Assembly: GCA_018992685.1 (NCBI GenBank)
Contig: JACVGT010000003.1
Location: 156,585-220,584 of the forward strand
Length of the DNA: 64,000 bases
Reading direction: 5' to 3'
Source of the DNA: Theionarchaea archaeon
GTDB taxonomy: Archaea; Methanobacteriota_B; Thermococci; Methanofastidiosales; SZ-28-30
The position numbers and the translations under genes were made by a program. The notes below the pieces were generated by a model that did no database searches, had not been told where the DNA came from, and saw nothing but the letters and a program-made list of their open reading frames with translations. The first letter of the stretch is position 1. The number at the start of each line of letters is the position of its first letter. This document shows, one piece after another, positions 59,593 to 64,000 of the stretch.

Positions 59593-61038
59593 ATGAGCTT
59601 AGAGTCTTTTGTGAGAACACTGAAAAGCTACGGATACAGCAGCCAGTATGTCGCACAGGTTATGAACACCCTGCTACGCTCATACACGGAACACACATCT
59701 TCCCGAAGGATTGTGCCAACCAAGGAAACGGGCCTTCTGGTGGCCTTCCGCATTCTTTCTGACAAGGGAACTTACCTAGTCTTTACATCCCAGGGGCTGG
59801 CCACTGCAGAACAGCTCATAGCTGAAAGAGTTCGCAGCATTTCTCGGGACGTGATGACTCCAGAATTCTTTTTCGTCTTGACTTTCATGTACCCTCATCT
59901 AGAGGACCTGGAAATCCAGTTTCTACGTTCTCTCACGCCACTGGGCGAAGCATATGACAGGGTGATGACTATGTTGCAGCGATCGGGACTGGCCTACCTG
60001 GAAGGAGACACTGTCAAAGCCCCTAGAACTCTCTGCACGTTCTTTGTATTCCCTTTCAAGGAGGAACCATTCCAGCAGGCTATCAGGCAGATCAGAGCAT
60101 ACATCAGAGTCTCCGCTCTCAATCGAAGGATTATGAAGGTAACCTTTTCGGATATGAAGGACTGCAAAGAAGAGGTTATGACAGCGATTCAGGATATGAG
60201 GTCTCAAGGCATCATCAAAGAATTCGTCAGGGATAAAGGATACACTTTCCGGGTGCTGGATGCTGCTGCTTACAAACAATACGTCCAGGGTCTTCTCCAG
60301 GAAGCACTGACTGCGTTTCGATTTGTTCCCCCATCTCCTGAATTCCATCCCCCGGTGCACTGCGGGTGGGACTCAGTGGGATTGCTGGATGAATATCCCG
60401 TCCCCCAGGACATGCCCATGAATATTCTTTTGTTTGGAGATCCCGGTCCTTTGAAGCAACTGTGGGCACAGCATTTCCTCTATGGAGAACTTCTCAATAA
60501 CAAGGGGGCCATCTATCTGAGTGTGAATTCGCCTCCTGATGAGGTAAGAAGGAATTTTCTGCGATTCAACAAGGATATCTCACCGTTTGAGCAGAAGGGA
60601 ACCCTCATCTTTATCGATTGCTATCCCCGCCGGCAGAAATCGTCTCAGCTGTATTCTGCTCCCATTGACACCAGTTCTCTCACTGATTTTGCCATGGTCC
60701 TCTCAGATGCCCACCAGGGCATGAATACTCAGCAGGGCATATGCGTCATTGATTCCCTCTCCAATGTGATGCTGTACTCTGATCCTGAGCAGGTCATCAA
60801 GTTTGCAGTCAGCCAGGCATCTCGATTCAAAGAGTGGGGGTGGACAGGCCTTTTCATCGTTGAAAAAGGAGTAAATGATCAAAAAATTGAAAATTCATTG
60901 AAGTTTTTACTGGATGGCGTTTTTGAGATTGAAGATGATGAGTTCCGCATCCTGTGGATCCGGGGAATGGTAGACAGCCCGACGAGGTATGCCCTGGATA
61001 TCTCTTCACGAGGACTTGTCCTACTGCCCAAGAGGTGA
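59593..61038 (+). CDS. HTH protein with degenerate RecA/KaiC-like domain
   Basis: 481 residues from ATG 59593, about 27 nt after TATA CCTTTTTAACTC (59560-59571). The first 240 residues are helical with winged-helix character (YDRVMTMLQRSGLAYLEGDT; EEVMTAIQDMRSQGIIKEF). The last 220 residues follow the KaiC/RadA fold: MNILLFGDPGPLKQLWAQHFL at the P-loop, GAIYLSVNSPPDEVRRNF, TLIFIDCYPRRQ, and GICVIDSLSNVMLYSD at Walker B. The P-loop lacks the GKT, so nucleotide turnover is doubtful while Walker B Asp remains. Similar proteins are called RecA-superfamily ATPases implicated in signal transduction. It ends six nt before the AlaX-like start, so the two are coupled. Confidence 0.7.
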   Translation: MSLESFVRTLKSYGYSSQYVAQVMNTLLRSYTEHTSSRRIVPTKETGLLVAFRILSDKGTYLVFTSQGLATAEQLIAERVRSISRDVMTPEFFFVLTFMYPHLEDLEIQFLRSLTPLGEAYDRVMTMLQRSGLAYLEGDTVKAPRTLCTFFVFPFKEEPFQQAIRQIRAYIRVSALNRRIMKVTFSDMKDCKEEVMTAIQDMRSQGIIKEFVRDKGYTFRVLDAAAYKQYVQGLLQEALTAFRFVPPSPEFHPPVHCGWDSVGLLDEYPVPQDMPMNILLFGDPGPLKQLWAQHFLYGELLNNKGAIYLSVNSPPDEVRRNFLRFNKDISPFEQKGTLIFIDCYPRRQKSSQLYSAPIDTSSLTDFAMVLSDAHQGMNTQQGICVIDSLSNVMLYSDPEQVIKFAVSQASRFKEWGWTGLFIVEKGVNDQKIENSLKFLLDGVFEIEDDEFRILWIRGMVDSPTRYALDISSRGLVLLPKR

Positions 61039-61044
61039 TTGTCA

Positions 61045-62004
61045 ATGGAAAGAGAGAATGTTCTGCCCAGTGAAGCCGCAAAGGCTCACACGGGGGAACA
61101 CATACTATTTCGCGCACTATCTACTGTATTTGAAGGAATAAGGGTGAAAAAAGTTGAACTGGGGAAGAGAAATTACTTCCTAGTTAATTACGGCCGGGAG
61201 CTTGAGGAAGAACGTCTTCTGCAGGCCGAATTACTGGCCAACAGAATTATTGCACAGGACATGTCAGTTATTACGGTGGTGAAACCCCGAAAAGATGTGA
61301 TGAGGGACTATCCGCACCTGAGAGTGAGGTGGGACAGGATATCTGACGAGAATGTCACGGTGGTGGAAGTGGAAGGCTTTGACTGGGCAGCCTGCGTGGG
61401 CGAGCACGTGCTCCACACAGGTTCCATTGAATGTATCATAATCACCCGGGTCAATTCTGTGGGTAATCATGAATACGAGATAGAGTTTGAAGTGGCTCAA
61501 CAGGCAATACTGGAGGCAGTGAAGCGAGGAGCACTGGCCCGGAATGTGGCCAGCCAGCTGAGAACGTCACTGGATCAGGTTCTTCCCACCGTGGCTAACT
61601 TGAAGGAGAAAACCCACCTACTCACTGAGTCTGTACGTCTCCTGACCTCACAGGTTTTTTCACATTTAGAGCCTGAATATATAGGGGAAATTCCAGTCTA
61701 CTGTGCCCAGGTCCCAGGAGGAGATAGAAAGGCAATCCAGAGAGAAGTAGCTCGTCTCACACGGGAGACTTCCTGTCTCGTTGTGATGGTGGAGCAGCTG
61801 GAGGACACCTTTCTCATAGCAGGGTGTAGCCCCAGCCTGAACCTTGACTGTACACAGCTCGTCCACGACCTCCTCCCCGAGGGAAAAGGGGGAGGGAAGC
61901 CTGAGCAGGCCATGGTGAGTTCTCCTCAGAAGGTGGATCTGTCCCAGATCACAGGGAAAATCAGGCAATTCCTAAGGCAATCAGGGCAAACAAGAGGCAA
62001 TTAG
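61045..62004 (+). CDS. AlaX-like alanyl-tRNA editing protein
   Basis: 319 residues from ATG 61045, which follows AGAGGTGA; TTG 61039 is the alternative. The editing zinc site is present: AHTGEHILFRAL (H-x3-H) and WAACVGEHVLHTG (C-x3-H), which is the C-x-G-T-H motif of AlaRS with Glu for Thr. A helical linker (LRTSLDQVLPTVANLKEKTH) and a DHHA1-like C-terminal domain (VYCAQVPGGDRKAIQREVARL, FLIAGCSPSLNLDCTQLVHDLL) complete the architecture of AlaX-L/M. It hydrolyses Ser- or Gly-tRNA(Ala). The N-terminal beta-barrel of the largest AlaX is absent. It overlaps the convergent transporter gene by 44 nt. Confidence 0.85.
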   Translation: MERENVLPSEAAKAHTGEHILFRALSTVFEGIRVKKVELGKRNYFLVNYGRELEEERLLQAELLANRIIAQDMSVITVVKPRKDVMRDYPHLRVRWDRISDENVTVVEVEGFDWAACVGEHVLHTGSIECIIITRVNSVGNHEYEIEFEVAQQAILEAVKRGALARNVASQLRTSLDQVLPTVANLKEKTHLLTESVRLLTSQVFSHLEPEYIGEIPVYCAQVPGGDRKAIQREVARLTRETSCLVVMVEQLEDTFLIAGCSPSLNLDCTQLVHDLLPEGKGGGKPEQAMVSSPQKVDLSQITGKIRQFLRQSGQTRGN

Positions 62005-63226
62005 TCCCCAAAAAGTCCATGAACCCGGATATCATGGGGATAACCACACTGTCAGGATCAAGTCCAAATCGAGTGGAAGCAACAGCAGCATAGTAGGAGA
62101 GGAAACAGACCACCACAGCTATGAGCAGTCCAGCATACAGACATGCCTGCACCACGAGGTATAGTGGGGGGAAATCCAATCCCAAGATCGCACTGGCACC
62201 AAATGCCAGAACGCCGATAGCAGGGAACAGCGTTATCCCCAGGAGTGCAATGACGGAGAAATCCTCCACTGCATCTGAAGGTGGCTTCCATGTGGATTCA
62301 ATCATACCCAGGTGAAGGGCAGTAGACAGCCGAGAGCTCAGGATCCCCCCCAAAGCTCCGCCTCCCTCCAGAAAGGGAGGAACTAGGGTGAGCAATCCAC
62401 TCATGATGAGAAACTGGTCAATTCTGCTGTTGATGACAATGCCCGATCCTGTACTCAAACAAGCAGATATCACCAGAATCCCCAGACTGTCTTTGACAAT
62501 TCGTGTGGGGAGAGGGGACTTTCTTCTCGCCATGAGTATTCCACTTATCACACACACGATCACAATGACGGCAAACACAACATATTTTACTTCGAGAAAC
62601 CGGATCGCTATGAACAGGCATGGCAGGGTTATCAAGTCACCCACAGACGTGATAAGAGGGGCAGTGACATTGTCCGGATCCCAGCCTCTCAGGAAACTCT
62701 GCACTGCGACCAGCAGAGTGAACAGCAGTATCAAGAGGCTGGAAATCAATCCCCCAAGTACTGATACCACTACCAGGTCAACAAACGAAATGGAAGCAAA
62801 CCCAAACACGTGAGCAGTGGCTCGGGACAGGGCTCCCAAGAAGAATGAAACTATGATTGTGAGGAACAGGGAGGCAGAAATATTCCCTGTAATAACAGGG
62901 GATCTACTGAGCCTGGAAATTTCCCCCATATGTAGAGAGGTGCTCAACCTCGACCCCAGTGAGGCAAAAATGTTCCCTCGCATACCAATGGCAGCGGGGA
63001 CCATGATCATCAGCCCGGGGAATAATTCCAGCACGTCAGAGAACGTTCCCAGAATGATACCTCCCACAAGAGATCCCAGAGAAGCAAGCACGAGAGAAAT
63101 GATACCTTGCCTGAAAACCGTGGCTCGAACAGAAATAAACTCAAGTTTGTCAGCTAGGGAGACCGCTATACGTCTTTTTTCCTTTATGGAAGTCCTTAAC
63201 CGTCGGATAATCGTTGTCCCATGCAA
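61961..63226 (-). CDS. MgtE/SLC41-type divalent cation transporter
   Basis: 421 residues, apparently from TTG 63226, after a TATA box (CTTATAAG, 63261-63268). Two homologous MgtE membrane domains are fused, as in eukaryotic SLC41 and unlike bacterial MgtE, which has one per chain and dimerises. The signature repeats are PAAIGMRGNIFASLGSRLST with WDPDNVTAPLITSVGDLITL in the first, and PPFLEGGGALGGILSSRLST with LDPDSVVIPMISGFMDFLGT in the second. About ten membrane spans. No CBS or N domain is present, so Mg-sensing gating as in MgtE is missing. It probably carries Mg2+ or another divalent ion. Confidence 0.92.
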   Translation of the reverse strand: MHGTTIIRRLRTSIKEKRRIAVSLADKLEFISVRATVFRQGIISLVLASLGSLVGGIILGTFSDVLELFPGLMIMVPAAIGMRGNIFASLGSRLSTSLHMGEISRLSRSPVITGNISASLFLTIIVSFFLGALSRATAHVFGFASISFVDLVVVSVLGGLISSLLILLFTLLVAVQSFLRGWDPDNVTAPLITSVGDLITLPCLFIAIRFLEVKYVVFAVIVIVCVISGILMARRKSPLPTRIVKDSLGILVISACLSTGSGIVINSRIDQFLIMSGLLTLVPPFLEGGGALGGILSSRLSTALHLGMIESTWKPPSDAVEDFSVIALLGITLFPAIGVLAFGASAILGLDFPPLYLVVQACLYAGLLIAVVVCFLSYYAAVASTRFGLDPDSVVIPMISGFMDFLGTNCLLFALIALGIA

Positions 63227-63410
63227 TCGCCTCAGTGTCTTGATTGTGGTGAACTCGTGTCTTATAAGCTTTTCTAATCACAGGTTCTCTGAAGGGAACC
63301 AACACCACTGTCTACCCTTCTACCCACTCTCCGGGAAAGGAACACAGCTTCCATAACCCCGCTCAACCGAACGCGATAATTGTCGTTCTTGCCATGGATC
63401 ATCTTTGGAA

Positions 63411-63776
63411 TCAAGATTGGTCTTGAGATGTCTTCTCCATGGCATCATACAGCTGCTGCACTGAAAAGGGCTTTGCCAGAAATGCCTTGCAGCCAGCTTT
63501 CAAGCAGTCCTCTTCTAGCTTGTCTTTATTGAATGCACTGATAGCCAGAATCCTCGCCTTCTCATCCTTTTCAATAATCCTTCTTGATGCTTCAGCTCCG
63601 CTAATATCAGGAAGCAGAATGTCCATGAGAACAAGATCTGGTTTCGTCTTGTCGTATAATTCCACAGCCTGCTCTCCAGTGGACGCTCTAGCCACGACTT
63701 CGTCTCCTCTCATCTTGAGGACCTCTTCCATGACATCCAGCATTTCTTTCCTATCGTCTACTATGAGTACTTTCAT
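63411..63776 (-). CDS. Stand-alone response regulator receiver (CheY-like)
   Basis: 121 residues, a single receiver domain with no output domain. The acidic pocket is LIVDDRKE (Asp7-Asp8), the phosphoacceptor is in DLVLMDILLPDISG (about Asp53), the switch residues are ISAF (Ser/Thr) and the Lys is in FLAKPFS. No histidine kinase is adjacent, so it is an orphan. Minus-strand TATA CTTTATATAA is at about 63829-63838, giving a leader of about 30 nt. Confidence 0.94.
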   Translation of the reverse strand: MKVLIVDDRKEMLDVMEEVLKMRGDEVVARASTGEQAVELYDKTKPDLVLMDILLPDISGAEASRRIIEKDEKARILAISAFNKDKLEEDCLKAGCKAFLAKPFSVQQLYDAMEKTSQDQS

Positions 63777-63874
63777 TGACTCACCCGGAATTGTTTCGAT
63801 GAGTTCTTACCCCATTATGTTGACGAGATTATATAAAGGTAGTCCCCTCTACTTCTCTGTAATATCACCAGACA

Positions 63875-64000
63875 TGGGTGACACTTTTGACACCACACAT
63901 AGGTAACACTTCTTATAAGTCTCATGGCAACCGCTCCTCATATCTCGCGTGAGGCGTTGCACCGTTGATGCCCATGTGAGACCTTTCGTGATTGTAGTAG
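63875..64000 (-). mobile_element. End of an IS481/IS3-type insertion sequence
   Basis: The minus strand encodes the C-terminus of a DDE (rve integrase core) transposase in 63922-63999: YYNHERSHMGINGATPHARY followed by a stop. The YYNxERPHxGxxGxTP signature is typical of IS481 and IS3 families. Between the stop and about 63875 lies TGACACTTTTGACA, probably the terminal inverted repeat. The rest of the element continues beyond the window, so the family call is provisional. Confidence 0.7.
63922..64000 (-). CDS. Transposase C-terminus, cut by window end
   Basis: 26 codons of a DDE transposase (YYNHERSHMGIN ... EERLP, stop). The last 20 residues are the usual tail after the catalytic Glu helix. 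Upstream parts, including the DDE triad, lie outside the window. Confidence 0.75.
   Translation of the reverse strand, partial: YYNHERSHMGINGATPHARYEERLP

Overview
The window is archaeal chromosome. It carries a complete transcription factor B, the tRNA(Ile2) agmatidine synthase TiaS, a 7S SRP RNA, a PolB2-type DNA polymerase, an archaeal pilin with a class III signal peptide, and many genes whose start codon lies about 25 nt behind an A/T-rich TATA box (leaderless transcripts). Base composition is moderate, with two clearly AT-richer stretches (about 11.9-15.3 kb and 39.1-42.5 kb). The lineage cannot be fixed from the sequence alone. An uncultivated euryarchaeote-like or Asgard-like archaeon would both fit. 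The adenosylcobalamin-dependent ribonucleotide reductase, hypC/hypD/hypA, an acyl-CoA dehydrogenase and a fumarate-reductase-type flavoprotein point to an anaerobic, probably organotrophic or hydrogen-linked metabolism.

Layout. 0-4.2 kb: a secreted protein and an ABC exporter pair. 4.5-9.5 kb: a methyltransferase, an Lrp-like regulator, an iron-sulfur flavoprotein, a Cys-rich miniprotein, a DUF885 peptidase and a VOC protein. 9.7-11.4 kb: hypC-hypD with convergent hypA. 11.9-15.3 kb: a large membrane protein with Rossmann-like cytosolic domains. 15.3-18.4 kb: a minus-strand operon of phosphodiesterase, UDP-sulfoquinovose synthase-like protein and thioredoxin. 18.8-22.2 kb: RadC, a SprT-like protein, the SRP RNA and an HD hydrolase. 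22.2-23.7 kb: a decayed, mostly non-coding stretch. 23.7-32.9 kb: an HTH-10 regulator and an amino-acid/dicarboxylate island (threonine-synthase-like and opine-dehydrogenase-like genes divergent from a D-threonine-aldolase-like gene, a fumarate-reductase flavoprotein and a 2Fe-2S subunit), then RidA and an aminotransferase. 33.0-38.8 kb: TFB with a second threonine-synthase-like gene, TiaS, and a secreted glycosidase-like protein. 39.1-42.5 kb: an array of small paralogous helix-turn-helix genes with a 275-residue unknown protein and a HicB-like protein. 42.7-52.3 kb: a SHOCT membrane protein, acyl-CoA dehydrogenase, a giant DUF11-repeat surface protein and a pilin. 52.3-55.7 kb: a four-gene PolB2 operon. 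56.0-63.8 kb: a small roadblock-like protein, nrdJ, a degenerate RecA/KaiC-like protein with an AlaX-like protein, an MgtE/SLC41 transporter and an orphan response regulator. The last bases are the end of an IS481/IS3-type transposase.

The strongest system is the PolB2 operon. A RecA-like protein without Walker motifs, a small helical protein, a family-B polymerase with eroded exonuclease and motif C residues, and a predicted PD-(D/E)XK nuclease are translationally overlapped behind one leaderless promoter. This looks like an archaeal counterpart of the bacterial ImuA-ImuB-DnaE2 mutasome, with a nuclease added. The second candidate is the helix-turn-helix array at 39-42 kb, whose members share one architecture (short amphipathic helix plus winged helix) and whose two divergent arms share a single symmetrical TATA box.
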